Assembly: GCA_963668015.2 (NCBI GenBank) | Contig: CAXXCR010000036.1 | Coordinates: 1-33,672, forward strand | Source of the DNA: Ilyobacter_A sp963668015 | Lineage (GTDB): Bacteria > Fusobacteriota > Fusobacteriia > Fusobacteriales > Fusobacteriaceae | DNA: 33,672 nt | Reading direction: 5' to 3' | In this document: positions 1 through 8,136 of the stretch, one piece after another | Layout: each line of letters opens with the position of its first letter | Numbering within the stretch: position 1 is the stretch's first letter | Notes under the pieces: model-generated | Databases searched by the model: none | What the model saw: only the letters and a program-made list of their open reading frames with translations | Told to the model about the DNA's origin: nothing | Position numbers and translations under genes: made by a program

Positions 1-916
1 ATAAGTCATAATTTCTAAGCTTATTAAATAACTCTGATTCTCGCCATATTTCCGTGAAATCATAGCTGTTTTTTCTTAGATCACCTGCTTCTTCCTCCAT
101 AAAACCGCATATTTGAACTTTTCCGGTATGAGAAATGAAGTAAAAACTCTTTCCTCCCAGGCAGCCTTTTGATAATGGTCTTTTCAGCTCACTTATATTT
201 TTATTTTGCAATACTATCCTATTAAACATTGGAGCACAGGTGGGATGAAAAAACATCCTGCTTTTTTTTTTAGTTTTATATATCCAGTTTAAAACCTCTT
301 CATATTGATCAGGTAAAATTTCTTGCTCTTTCATACTTTTGCCTCTTCCCACAGGAACCAGAAGGAAAGGATGAAAAGCTTTTGCTCCTAAATCAAGAGC
401 TAAGTCATGAATAGCGCCCAATTCTGAAATATTATTTTTATGAACAGTTGTATTAATTTGAAAATCCAGTCCATTTTCTTTAGCGCATTTTGCTGCTTTT
501 ACAACTCTATCAAATGCACCTTTTTTACCTCTTAACTTGTCATGAGTATTTGAATTAGCTCCGTCAATACTCAAGCTTATAGTTTTAATTCCGGACTTTT
601 TAATTTTATCAACAGAATCTGCATCTAGCATATAACCACAAGGGGCCATAACCATTGTAAGTCCCAACTCATTTCCATAAGCTGCTATATCATAAATATC
701 TTCTCTAAGCATAGGTTCTCCGCCAGTTAATATGACAATAGGTTTATTGAGGGTAGATATACTTTCAAGTATTTTGCATATCTCTTTAAAGCTTAATTCA
801 TTATCAAATTTCTTTTTAGAAGCTCCTGCTCTACAATGACTGCAATTCAAGTAGCAGGAACGTGTTACTTCAAAGGCTATTAATCTTGGAAGGTGTTCAG
901 ATCTATTTAACTCCAT
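1..916 (-). CDS. ahbD: AhbD-like radical SAM haem synthase, 3' end outside window
   Basis: Radical SAM/SPASM enzyme. By family it is 12,18-didecarboxysiroheme decarboxylase (AhbD), which oxidatively decarboxylates iron-coproporphyrin III to protohaem in the siroheme-dependent pathway. I translated the reverse strand from an ATG at 916. The N-terminus runs RLIAFEVTRSCYLNCSHC, giving the CxxxCxxC iron-sulfur motif, followed by TGGEPMLR and SLSIDG typical of the SAM-binding barrel. Near the window edge GCLGGKSFYF and GKVQICGF mark the start of the auxiliary-cluster region. The remaining SPASM cysteines lie beyond base 1. A GGAG Shine-Dalgarno sits 7-8 bases before the ATG, inside the end of ahbC, and the two genes overlap by 14 bases, so they are translationally coupled. 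A NirJ-type haem d1 enzyme is the main alternative, but AhbC next door argues for AhbD. Confidence 0.8.
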   Translation of the reverse strand, partial: MELNRSEHLPRLIAFEVTRSCYLNCSHCRAGASKKKFDNELSFKEICKILESISTLNKPIVILTGGEPMLREDIYDIAAYGNELGLTMVMAPCGYMLDADSVDKIKKSGIKTISLSIDGANSNTHDKLRGKKGAFDRVVKAAKCAKENGLDFQINTTVHKNNISELGAIHDLALDLGAKAFHPFLLVPVGRGKSMKEQEILPDQYEEVLNWIYKTKKKSRMFFHPTCAPMFNRIVLQNKNISELKRPLSKGCLGGKSFYFISHTGKVQICGFMEEEAGDLRKNSYDFTEIWRESELFNKLRNYDL

Positions 917-2090
917 ATCCAATCTCCTTATCTGTCAAATAGCATGCCGGATCTTCATCCCAAATATCACCATTTTTCACTGATGCTCTAACTCTAAAGT
1001 TTCCATTACATACATCGATCCATTTGCATTTAGAGCATCTTCCTTTTAGATATTTTTTTCGATTTCTTAATTTTTCCATTCGTGGTTCTGTTTCATCTCT
1101 CCAGATTTCACTGAAAGGTTTTTTATTTATATTTCCAAAGGAATAATCTCTCCAAAATTGATCTGCGTAAACTTCTCCATCCCAAGATATACAGCCAATT
1201 TTTATTCCAGAATTATTTCCTCCATTTAATTTTAAAAGTTCAAAAACTTTATCCGCTTTTGCTTGATTCTCTTGCTTCATTCTTAAATATAGATATACAC
1301 CGTCAGTATGATTATCAACAGTTAGTACTTCTGTTTTTAGATTGTTATCCTTCAATTCTTTGGTTTTATTTATTATTGTATCCACAACTTCTCTTGTTTC
1401 ACTATGCGTTAAATCTTCCTCAATAATTTCTTTTCCTTTTCCAGAATAAACTAAATGATAGAAACAGATTCTAGGGATTTTTTTTCTGGCGACTAAGTCA
1501 AATATTTCTGGGATTTCTTTTGAATTTTTTCTAGTTATTGTAAACCTAAAGCCGACCTTAATCCCTAATTCTAAACAATTATCGACCCCATGCATAGCTA
1601 GATCAAATGCATTTTCATTATTCCTAAATTCATTATGCGTTGACCTTAAGCCATCTACACTAATTCCTACATAAGAGACACCTATGTTTTTTATCTTTTC
1701 AGCAACTTCCTTTGTTATCAAAGTCCCGTTTGTAGAGATAACCACTCTCATATTCAGCTTCTTTGCATACTCCATCAACTCAAAAATATCACTTCTGTAT
1801 AGTGGCTCTCCTCCCGAAAATAAAACAACAGGAACTCCATAGTTGGCGAGATCTTCCAGAAGCCTCTTCCCCTCTTCTGTTGATAACTCATTGAAATCAG
1901 TTTTTTTATTTGATTCTGAGTAACAGTGAATACAATTTAAATTACATTGTTTAGTAACATTCCAGACTACAACAGGTTTATTATCTTTTGAAAATTGCAA
2001 TAGCTTAGAAGGCGTTGACTTATTAGAACGATATCTTAATACATCAGATGGTTCTATTTGATCACAATATAACTTTGATATCCCAATCAT
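903..2090 (-). CDS. ahbC: 12,18-didecarboxysiroheme deacetylase AhbC
   Basis: Radical SAM enzyme predicted to remove the acetate side chains of 12,18-didecarboxysiroheme to give iron-coproporphyrin III. The N-terminus MIGISKLYC...EPSDVLRY is characteristic of AhbC. It is followed by VVVWNVTKQCNLNCIHC (CxxxCxxC cluster), FSGGEPLYR and GISVDG. The C-terminal SPASM-like part has GNNSGIKIGCISWDGEV, then CSKCKWIDVC and a final CYLTDKEI, all as I remember them from sulfate-reducer AhbC. The frame stays open to 2114, but I place the start at the ATG at 2090 because AAAGGA lies about 7 bases upstream and the protein then begins at the family's usual MIGISK. It overlaps ahbD. The upstream genes of the route (ahbA, ahbB, siroheme synthesis) are not in the window. 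Confidence 0.88.
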   Translation of the reverse strand: MIGISKLYCDQIEPSDVLRYRSNKSTPSKLLQFSKDNKPVVVWNVTKQCNLNCIHCYSESNKKTDFNELSTEEGKRLLEDLANYGVPVVLFSGGEPLYRSDIFELMEYAKKLNMRVVISTNGTLITKEVAEKIKNIGVSYVGISVDGLRSTHNEFRNNENAFDLAMHGVDNCLELGIKVGFRFTITRKNSKEIPEIFDLVARKKIPRICFYHLVYSGKGKEIIEEDLTHSETREVVDTIINKTKELKDNNLKTEVLTVDNHTDGVYLYLRMKQENQAKADKVFELLKLNGGNNSGIKIGCISWDGEVYADQFWRDYSFGNINKKPFSEIWRDETEPRMEKLRNRKKYLKGRCSKCKWIDVCNGNFRVRASVKNGDIWDEDPACYLTDKEIGYGVK

Positions 2091-2615
2091 AATTAATTCC
2101 TTTCCATTTCTCAAGTATTTAATATTATTTTTGTATACTAAACAAAAGTGATATTCCCTTTTAAGTATGTATAAAAGAGATTAATTAAGTGGAGTTTAAT
2201 TAAAATTTTATCTTCTTTTTGTATATCAAATAACACTATGTTTTAATGGTATGTTCTCTCTGCCAACATTTTTAACACATCTAAATAGAATACTGTTATT
2301 ATAATATTTTTCTAAATTAATTTGGAAAAAGCGATGCATCGTCTCTTTTGCTTTTAAGGTATATTAAAATTGTGACTGCCTGCACCCAAAACTGATATAG
2401 GTCTTATACTTATGCTGGGTTTGGGATTCAACTGATATGGTGGTAGAATAGGTCATGGGAACGGATATTAAAAATGTTTCGAAAAGATTCTTAGCTCAAC
2501 TCTTGCATATGAACTGCAAATGCCTGACCATTTTGATTTATAAGAACAGGATGAAAGAATAGTTGCCTAGACGAGTAAAAAGTGGGTTTATTATTATAGA
2601 TAGAGAGGAGTCAAA
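2091..2615. other. intergenic region between divergent ahbC and HD gene
   Basis: About 525 bases without a convincing gene. It must hold the divergent promoters of ahbC (minus) and the HD gene (plus), but no strong -35/-10 pair stands out. There is a 10-base perfect palindrome CGATGCATCG at 2332-2341, flanked by AAAAGC and GCTTTT. There is also a loose dyad CCCAAA/TTTGGG around 2385-2434. I recognise no riboswitch or known operator. Confidence 0.5.
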
Positions 2616-3113
2616 TTGGATAGAATAAATATGGAACAGCTTATGAAAGCTATGGTAGAATATTTTGTAAATGATGTAAAGAGGATAAATCACGCAATTA
2701 AGGTTCACAGTTTTGCCAGAAATATAGGTGTTCTGGAAGGTTTAAAAAAAAGGGAACTCCTTATACTAGAGATAGCAGCCATACTGCATGATATAGGGAT
2801 AAAGGAGAGTGAAAGTAAGTACGGCTCTTCTGCAGGTAAATATCAAGAAATGGAAGGTCCTGCCGTGGCACAGGAGATCCTTTCGGTATTTGATCTGTCA
2901 GACGACATCAAAAATAGAGTGACTTATCTTATAGGTAACCACCATACTTACAGCAAAATCGATGGAAGGGATTTTCAAATACTGGTAGAGGCAGATTTTT
3001 TGGTAAATATATTTGAAGACGGAATGTGGGGATCGCAGGTAGAATCTATACAGAAGAAATATTTTTTCACAAAAACTGGGACAGATTATCTGCAGATGCT
3101 GTATGAAGTGTAA
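2616..3113 (+). CDS. HD domain phosphohydrolase
   Basis: Small stand-alone HD-superfamily protein (165 aa), a metal-dependent phosphohydrolase with unknown substrate. Candidate metal ligands in order are H31, the H58-D59 pair in ILHDIG, H109/H110 in GNHHTY and D127 in VEADFLV, so the core set appears intact. The start is TTG at 2616, chosen because GAGAGGAG lies five bases upstream; the ATG five codons later has no better site. There is no signal peptide or membrane segment, so it is cytoplasmic. It stands alone, with long intergenic spaces on both sides. The HDIG form occurs in nucleotide and cyclic-nucleotide hydrolases, but nothing here fixes the substrate. Confidence 0.82.
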   Translation: MDRINMEQLMKAMVEYFVNDVKRINHAIKVHSFARNIGVLEGLKKRELLILEIAAILHDIGIKESESKYGSSAGKYQEMEGPAVAQEILSVFDLSDDIKNRVTYLIGNHHTYSKIDGRDFQILVEADFLVNIFEDGMWGSQVESIQKKYFFTKTGTDYLQMLYEV

Positions 3114-3706
3114 AAATACACGATAACGTATAGATATCTCTAAAAAGTTAAATAAATTAACTGGAATTTTACTTAAAATTATTGCAATAAATTACTGATT
3201 TTATTCAAAAGATCTTTTGGACACAGAGTTTCATAGAGATTTAAAACAAGAGCTGCGCAGAGAAATTCTTGAAATCAAAAAAATGTCACAATTTACACTA
3301 ATCTCACTAATCATTTAAAACCCAAAAAATAAAGGTTTCTAATCATTCTCTGTGAAACTCACTCTTTTTTTTGTGTCACTCTGGGGACAATGTTTATTAT
3401 TTGAATTCATGCATATTTGTGTAATTGAAAAAAAATAAATATATTATCGCAGGTAGCAACTTAGCTAAACTATATAAAATTATGTAATAAATTTTATGAT
3501 ATTATTTTATATTTTTAGTAATAATTTAAAGAGAATCTTAAATTTGTTTCTAAGTCCGATAATTTATTATATTAAATTAAATTTTAAACAAAACCTAAAT
3601 TAAAATTAAATTTTTACAATAAAAGAATAAAATACATTTTGATTCTTGTGTAAATATTTTTTTGTAGTAATATGTATATTGGAAATAATTACAAAAAGGA
3701 GAAATT
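3114..3706. other. AT-rich intergenic region with decayed inverted repeat
   Basis: About 590 bases with no gene I can support. Its main structure is an imperfect inverted repeat: the segment at 3221-3239 (AGAGTTTCATAGAGA core) and the reverse complement of 3346-3364 (GAGTTTCACAGAGA core) share most of their bases. The right arm continues into another near-copy, GTGTCACTCTGGGG (3373-3386). From about 3390 to 3690 the sequence is very AT-rich and probably contains the promoter of the GGDEF-EAL gene. GGAGAAATT just before 3707 is that gene's ribosome binding site. Confidence 0.5.
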
Positions 3707-5650
3707 ATGCTAAATAGACCCAGAATATACGTATATAGGCTTATTGCTATTTATTTTATTTTCAGTATAATTTGGATTAAGTTTTCTGATGTTATACTGT
3801 TTAAATACTTAAAGATCTCAAATGATGCCACTTCATTTCAGACGTATAAAGAAGTATTTTTTATTTTTTTTAGTACTGCATTATTATACTTCGTGCAGTT
3901 ATCTGAAATTATTAAAAGTGAGAGTAAAGATAAAATTGAACCAGTTGAATCTTTTGATGGTGCATATAACTTTAAATTAAAGAAAAATAATAATAGTACA
4001 ATATCTGTAAATCATGAAATTTTTAAAAACATGAGACATGGACTTATTTTGATAGATAGAAATTGTAAAATAGCTGAAATTAGTGAAACTGCAAATAAAA
4101 TATTGGGATATGGAAAAAATGGTACTGATTTAATTGGTTTAGGTATGAGCAGTTTATTCTCTACGAATCAATTTAAGGAAATATCCGAAAATTTCATGAA
4201 CGGAAATAATCATTATGAAAAGGAGATTTTTTTAAAAAAAAGGGACAAATGTTTTTTGCCTGCGTGGATATCTATAAGCATGGTAAAGGGTCATAGTGAT
4301 GAGTTTGACCATTATGTACTGGTAGTGGAAGACCTGACGGAATTTAAAGCAAAGGAACAAAAGATACGAAACCTCAAGAAACTAGATCCGCTTACAGGTC
4401 TTAAAAATCAAGATGCAATGAATAAATATCTTAAAAAGCTGCCGACTAATAAGTTTAATTTTGCAGTTTTATATATCGATATAAATAATTTAAAGCTGAT
4501 AAATGATTCACTTGGAAGAAACACAGGGGATGAGGTATTAAAAAAATCAGGGGAACGGCTACTGGAAATAGAAGATAAATATATTAAACTTTATAGAATG
4601 AGAGGCGATGAATTTATATTGCTTGTCATGGGACAAGAGAATTTAGAAAATCTGGATCAAGTTACTAAAAAAATTCTAAATTTATTTAAAAATCCAATGA
4701 AGCTTAATGGCGAAAATGTACACATAACAGTTAAAATGGGGGTAAGTATATATCCGTATGATGGAGAAAATGTAGATGCTGTAATTCAAAATGCGCATAC
4801 AGCTCTAAGATATTTAAAAAACGGCGGAAAAAATGAAGTTAAATTTTTTAAAACAAATTTAAAAGCAGTACTTAAAAATAACCTGGAACTTGCCAGTTCT
4901 TTAAGAAATTCTATTATCAGGAATGAACTCATTTTACATTATCAACCACAAGTAAGTACGTTTAATCAGGAAATTATCGGTTTGGAAGCTCTTGTAAGAT
5001 GGGAGCATCCCAAGCATGGATTGATCTCACCGATGAAATTTATACCTATAGCCGAATCGAGTGGGTTTATAAATGAAATTGGTATGTGGGTTTTGGAAAC
5101 TGCTGCTGAGCAGTTTAAAAAATGGATAGATAGTGGATATAAACTAAAAAAGTTGTCAGTTAATTTATCGCCACTGCAGTTTAAAAGTGATGCTTTGGTA
5201 GAAGATATATTGAAAGTACTTCATAAAACTGGACTTTCACCTGAATATTTGGATATCGAAATTACAGAAAGTGTTTTAATAGAAAACATGGTGGATACAG
5301 AGAATAAATTACTAAATTTGAAGCTAAACGGGATAAGCATAAGTATAGATGATTTCGGAAGCGGATATTCCTCATTGGGTTATTTAAAGTCATTTTCATT
5401 TGATAAAATAAAAGTAGACAGGAATTTTATAAAGGATATCCCTAAAAGAGATGACGGTAGTATCGCAAAAATTATAAATAATTTGGGGACTACACTTGGG
5501 CTAGAAGTTATAGCAGAGGGGGTAGAAACCAAATCACAGTATGATTTTATGAAGGATATAGGTGTAGAGGTAATTCAAGGATATTATTTTGCGAAGCCTC
5601 TGCCGACTGAGGGAGTAGAAGAATTTATGAATAAAGTAAATTTGTGTTAG
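3707..5650 (+). CDS. membrane PAS-GGDEF-EAL c-di-GMP protein
   Basis: Membrane-anchored cyclic-di-GMP turnover protein (647 aa). Order: transmembrane segments at about 9-29 and 48-68, a PAS domain about 103-215, a GGDEF domain from DPLTGL (D227), then an EAL domain (EAL at 427-429) to the C-terminus. The signature loop at 299 reads RGDEF instead of GGDEF, so cyclase activity is doubtful; in such fusions the GGDEF unit often binds GTP and controls the EAL part. The phosphodiesterase half looks complete: EALVRWEHP, VNLSPLQF, DIEITESVL, DDFGSGYSSL, KVDRNFI, AEGVE and QGYYFAKP supply the metal-binding and catalytic residues. I infer a net c-di-GMP phosphodiesterase. GGAGAAATT precedes the ATG. 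It ends at a hairpin shared with the aro operon. Confidence 0.93.
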   Translation: MLNRPRIYVYRLIAIYFIFSIIWIKFSDVILFKYLKISNDATSFQTYKEVFFIFFSTALLYFVQLSEIIKSESKDKIEPVESFDGAYNFKLKKNNNSTISVNHEIFKNMRHGLILIDRNCKIAEISETANKILGYGKNGTDLIGLGMSSLFSTNQFKEISENFMNGNNHYEKEIFLKKRDKCFLPAWISISMVKGHSDEFDHYVLVVEDLTEFKAKEQKIRNLKKLDPLTGLKNQDAMNKYLKKLPTNKFNFAVLYIDINNLKLINDSLGRNTGDEVLKKSGERLLEIEDKYIKLYRMRGDEFILLVMGQENLENLDQVTKKILNLFKNPMKLNGENVHITVKMGVSIYPYDGENVDAVIQNAHTALRYLKNGGKNEVKFFKTNLKAVLKNNLELASSLRNSIIRNELILHYQPQVSTFNQEIIGLEALVRWEHPKHGLISPMKFIPIAESSGFINEIGMWVLETAAEQFKKWIDSGYKLKKLSVNLSPLQFKSDALVEDILKVLHKTGLSPEYLDIEITESVLIENMVDTENKLLNLKLNGISISIDDFGSGYSSLGYLKSFSFDKIKVDRNFIKDIPKRDDGSIAKIINNLGTTLGLEVIAEGVETKSQYDFMKDIGVEVIQGYYFAKPLPTEGVEEFMNKVNLC

Positions 5651-5677
5651 TACATATTAATTTTGTTTTAGAAAAAT

Positions 5678-5707
5678 AAAAAATAGCTCCTGCAGGAGCT
5701 ATTTTTT
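5678..5707. terminator. bidirectional terminator, GGDEF-EAL gene / aroQ
   Basis: Perfect hairpin AAAAAATAGCTCC-TGCA-GGAGCTATTTTTT, with a U-tract available in both directions. It sits between two convergent genes. The aroQ stop codon (5699-5701) lies inside the right arm. Confidence 0.92.
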
Positions 5708-6130
5708 AATATTTATAAGGGCTTGAAGTGCAAGTACGTAACCATGAATACCTAATCCACATATCTGTCCTACGCAAGCTTCTGCTGTAACTGATTTTTT
5801 TCTAAAGTCTTCTCTTGCATGAATATTACTTATATGAACTTCTATGGCAGGGATTTGTACAGCTTTTAATGCATCCAGTATAGCTATACTATAATGAGTG
5901 TATGCAGCCGGATTAATTATAATTCCATCGAAAACATTATATGCATTTTGAATAAAGTTTACAATTTCCCCCTCTACATTACTCTGTAATACTTGCACTT
6001 CTACAGAAAGCTCAGCAGCAGCATCATTAATATACTTAACCAAACCGTTGTAGTCGGTATTTCCATAAATCCCCTTTTCTCGGATACCAAGCATGTTTAA
6101 GTTTGGTCCGTTGAGAACTAAAATTTTCAA
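5699..6130 (-). CDS. aroQ: 3-dehydroquinate dehydratase, type II
   Basis: Type II dehydroquinase (143 aa). It converts 3-dehydroquinate to 3-dehydroshikimate in the cytoplasm, step 3 of the shikimate pathway. The family signature LNGPNLNMLGIRE is at the N-terminus, with the flexible-loop arginine and the tyrosine of GIYGNTDY. Later come INPAAYTHYSIAI, with the conserved Asn and His region, and VEVHISNIHAREDFR. Length is normal for the dodecameric enzyme. The start is TTG at 6130, supported by GGAGGG six bases upstream; no ATG is available. It is the last gene of the aro transcript, 45 bases after aroE, and its stop lies in the terminator hairpin. Confidence 0.96.
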   Translation of the reverse strand: MKILVLNGPNLNMLGIREKGIYGNTDYNGLVKYINDAAAELSVEVQVLQSNVEGEIVNFIQNAYNVFDGIIINPAAYTHYSIAILDALKAVQIPAIEVHISNIHAREDFRKKSVTAEACVGQICGLGIHGYVLALQALINIKK

Positions 6131-6175
6131 GTTAATCCCTCCATTTCTTAAATTTCAAAGCAGAGAGCTCTACAC

Positions 6176-6994
6176 TTATTTGTAGAGTTTCTCTGCTATA
6201 TAATCAAAAATATCATCAATGTCATTATTATCGAGTCTTATATTATTCCAGATTTCTTCTGCCTTAACTGCCTGGCCAACCAGCATGTACAAACCGTTTA
6301 CAGTTTTTATCGACAGTTCATCGGCATATTTCAAGAAAAGTGTCTCCTCAGGGTTATAAATAAGATCAACTGCAAACGAGAATCCATTTAGAGCATCCTT
6401 GGTGATAGGGCAAGCATCCACTTTGGGATACATTCCTATAGGGGTACAGTTGACTATAAGATGCTTATCTTCTATCCCCGCAATTTCCTCATACTCTATT
6501 ACCTCAAAGTTTTTAAAGTTTGAAAATTCCCTATCTTTACCGGACTTATTCCTTGTGACAAGGTAGACTTTTTTTATACCTTTATCCAGAAGCAGCTGTA
6601 AAACAGCTTTTGCCGAGCCGCCAGTTCCAAGAATAAATGCAGTTTTATCTTTTAATGGTACTCCGTTTTTTTCCAGCATCATACCAAATCCATGATAATC
6701 AGTATTATACCCGATACTTTTATTTCCATCAAAAATAATGGTATTGACAGCTCCGATAGACTTTGCTTCCGGAGATATCTCATCCAGATATTCCATGACA
6801 GTAGTTTTATATGGAACAGTAACGTTCAAACCGCAAATATCTCCGGGATTGTTAATCAAAGCCGGGATAGCAATTTTTTCCCTCTCAAAAATACCATAAG
6901 ATCCGTCAATGGATGCTTTTTTAAAAATCATAGAATGTATATCCGGGGAAAAACTGTGTCCCAATTTTTCTCCCAAAAGGCCAAACTTTTTCAA
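6176..6994 (-). CDS. aroE: shikimate dehydrogenase
   Basis: NADP-dependent reduction of 3-dehydroshikimate to shikimate (272 aa, standard size). The substrate-binding half has GLLGEKLGHSFSPDIHS and NVTVPYKTTVMEYLD, whose lysine is the catalytic base. NTDYHG supplies the catalytic Asp. The nucleotide-binding half carries the glycine-rich loop ILGTGGSAKAVLQ and, towards the end, GLYMLVGQAVKAEEIW. The start is TTG at 6994, giving MKKFGLLGE; AGGTGAT lies upstream within the end of pheA, 10 bases after its stop. It is part of the aro operon between pheA and aroQ and acts directly after AroQ. Confidence 0.96.
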   Translation of the reverse strand: MKKFGLLGEKLGHSFSPDIHSMIFKKASIDGSYGIFEREKIAIPALINNPGDICGLNVTVPYKTTVMEYLDEISPEAKSIGAVNTIIFDGNKSIGYNTDYHGFGMMLEKNGVPLKDKTAFILGTGGSAKAVLQLLLDKGIKKVYLVTRNKSGKDREFSNFKNFEVIEYEEIAGIEDKHLIVNCTPIGMYPKVDACPITKDALNGFSFAVDLIYNPEETLFLKYADELSIKTVNGLYMLVGQAVKAEEIWNNIRLDNNDIDDIFDYIAEKLYK

Positions 6995-7004
6995 CAGATA
7001 TCAC

Positions 7005-8126
7005 CTACCATTTCTTATAGTTGCCGAGAATTTTGAAATAATTACTTTTATTTTTTATGTTAGAGAGGGCATTTTTTATATTCTCATCTTTAAAGTTCCC
7101 CTCGAAATCTACATAGAAGAAGTATTCCCAAGGTTTTTCTGATATTGGACGGGATTTAATGCTCAACATATTTATGTTGTTTTCTGCGAAATCCTTTATC
7201 ATAGAGTAAAGTGTCCCAGCTTTATGAATAGAGGAAAATACAACACTTATTTTATCAAACTCTTCAGCTTCTACAAGCTCACGACCAACAATTATAAATC
7301 TAGTGAAATTATTTCTGCTAGAATTAATTTCATCTGCTAAAATTTCCAAGTCATATAGATCTTTAGCAAGCATCCCTGCGATTGCAGCTTTTGATTTAGA
7401 ATTGGATTCACTAACATATTTTGCACTTACAGCAGTATTTTGAAATGGTATAAGCTGCCATTCAGGGTGGCCTTTTAGAAACTTATCACATTGCTGGAAT
7501 CCCTGAGTATGAGAGTACACCTCTTTTATATCAGAAATCTGGGCGCCTTTCACACCGAGTAGGTTGTGACAAATTCTAAGCTCTACCTCACCGACTATAT
7601 AAGCTCCGTAATCTCTTATGAGGTCATAGGTGTCTTTTATCTCACCTGTCGACGAATTATCAATTGGAAGCACTCCAAAATCAATTTCACCGCTATTCAG
7701 AGCCATAAAAACCTTTTCAAAGCTTTCTAAATTTCTAGTTTTAACAGTATCACCGAAATATTTTTTTAAAGCCCCGTAACTGTATGAACCTTCTACACCT
7801 TGATAACCGACAACAGAATTTTCGTCAAAAGAAATACCCTTTAAATCTGGTTCCAAATTTATAGAAATTCTTCTGCTTTGATAATCCCTGCTGATCTCCA
7901 TAAGTGCTCTGAAAAATCTTTCCGTATCCATTGAAAGTGATTGGTCGCTAAGATAAGATACATTTTTTTCTATAAGCTGATCTTCTCTTTTCTGATCTAG
8001 CACTGAAATACCGTGTTCTCTTTTATAATCTGCTACTCTGGAAACTATATCAATTCTTTTTTCAAAAAGATCGACTAGATTCTTGTCTATTTTATCGATT
8101 TCCTGTCTTAATTTATCTAAGTCCAT
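7005..8126 (-). CDS. pheA: bifunctional chorismate mutase / prephenate dehydratase
   Basis: P-protein (373 aa) that turns chorismate into prephenate and then phenylpyruvate for phenylalanine. Residues 1-90 form an AroQ-type chorismate mutase (LRQEIDKIDKNLVDLFEKR, then RVADYKREHG). About 105-285 is prephenate dehydratase, with GYQGVEGSYSY, LPIDNSSTGE and the TRF motif in NNFTRFIIVGR. The C-terminus is an ACT domain. Its phenylalanine-binding motif reads IKSRP rather than the usual ESRP, followed by WEYFFYVD; feedback inhibition is likely but the substitution is worth noting. I chose ATG at 8126 over GTG at 8135 because the GTG falls inside the Shine-Dalgarno AGGGTGGA. It starts 11 bases after the aroC stop. 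Confidence 0.96.
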   Translation of the reverse strand: MDLDKLRQEIDKIDKNLVDLFEKRIDIVSRVADYKREHGISVLDQKREDQLIEKNVSYLSDQSLSMDTERFFRALMEISRDYQSRRISINLEPDLKGISFDENSVVGYQGVEGSYSYGALKKYFGDTVKTRNLESFEKVFMALNSGEIDFGVLPIDNSSTGEIKDTYDLIRDYGAYIVGEVELRICHNLLGVKGAQISDIKEVYSHTQGFQQCDKFLKGHPEWQLIPFQNTAVSAKYVSESNSKSKAAIAGMLAKDLYDLEILADEINSSRNNFTRFIIVGRELVEAEEFDKISVVFSSIHKAGTLYSMIKDFAENNINMLSIKSRPISEKPWEYFFYVDFEGNFKDENIKNALSNIKNKSNYFKILGNYKKW

Positions 8127-8136
8127 ATATTCCACC

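Noticed and set aside
2380..2440. Possible riboswitch or operator from the CCCAAA/TTTGGG dyad
   Set aside because: Only six pairing bases with a 38-base gap, no terminator nearby and no known motif.
6692..7142. Plus-strand ORFs over aroE/pheA
   Set aside because: They lie antisense to clearly conserved enzymes and have no ribosome binding site or recognisable domain.
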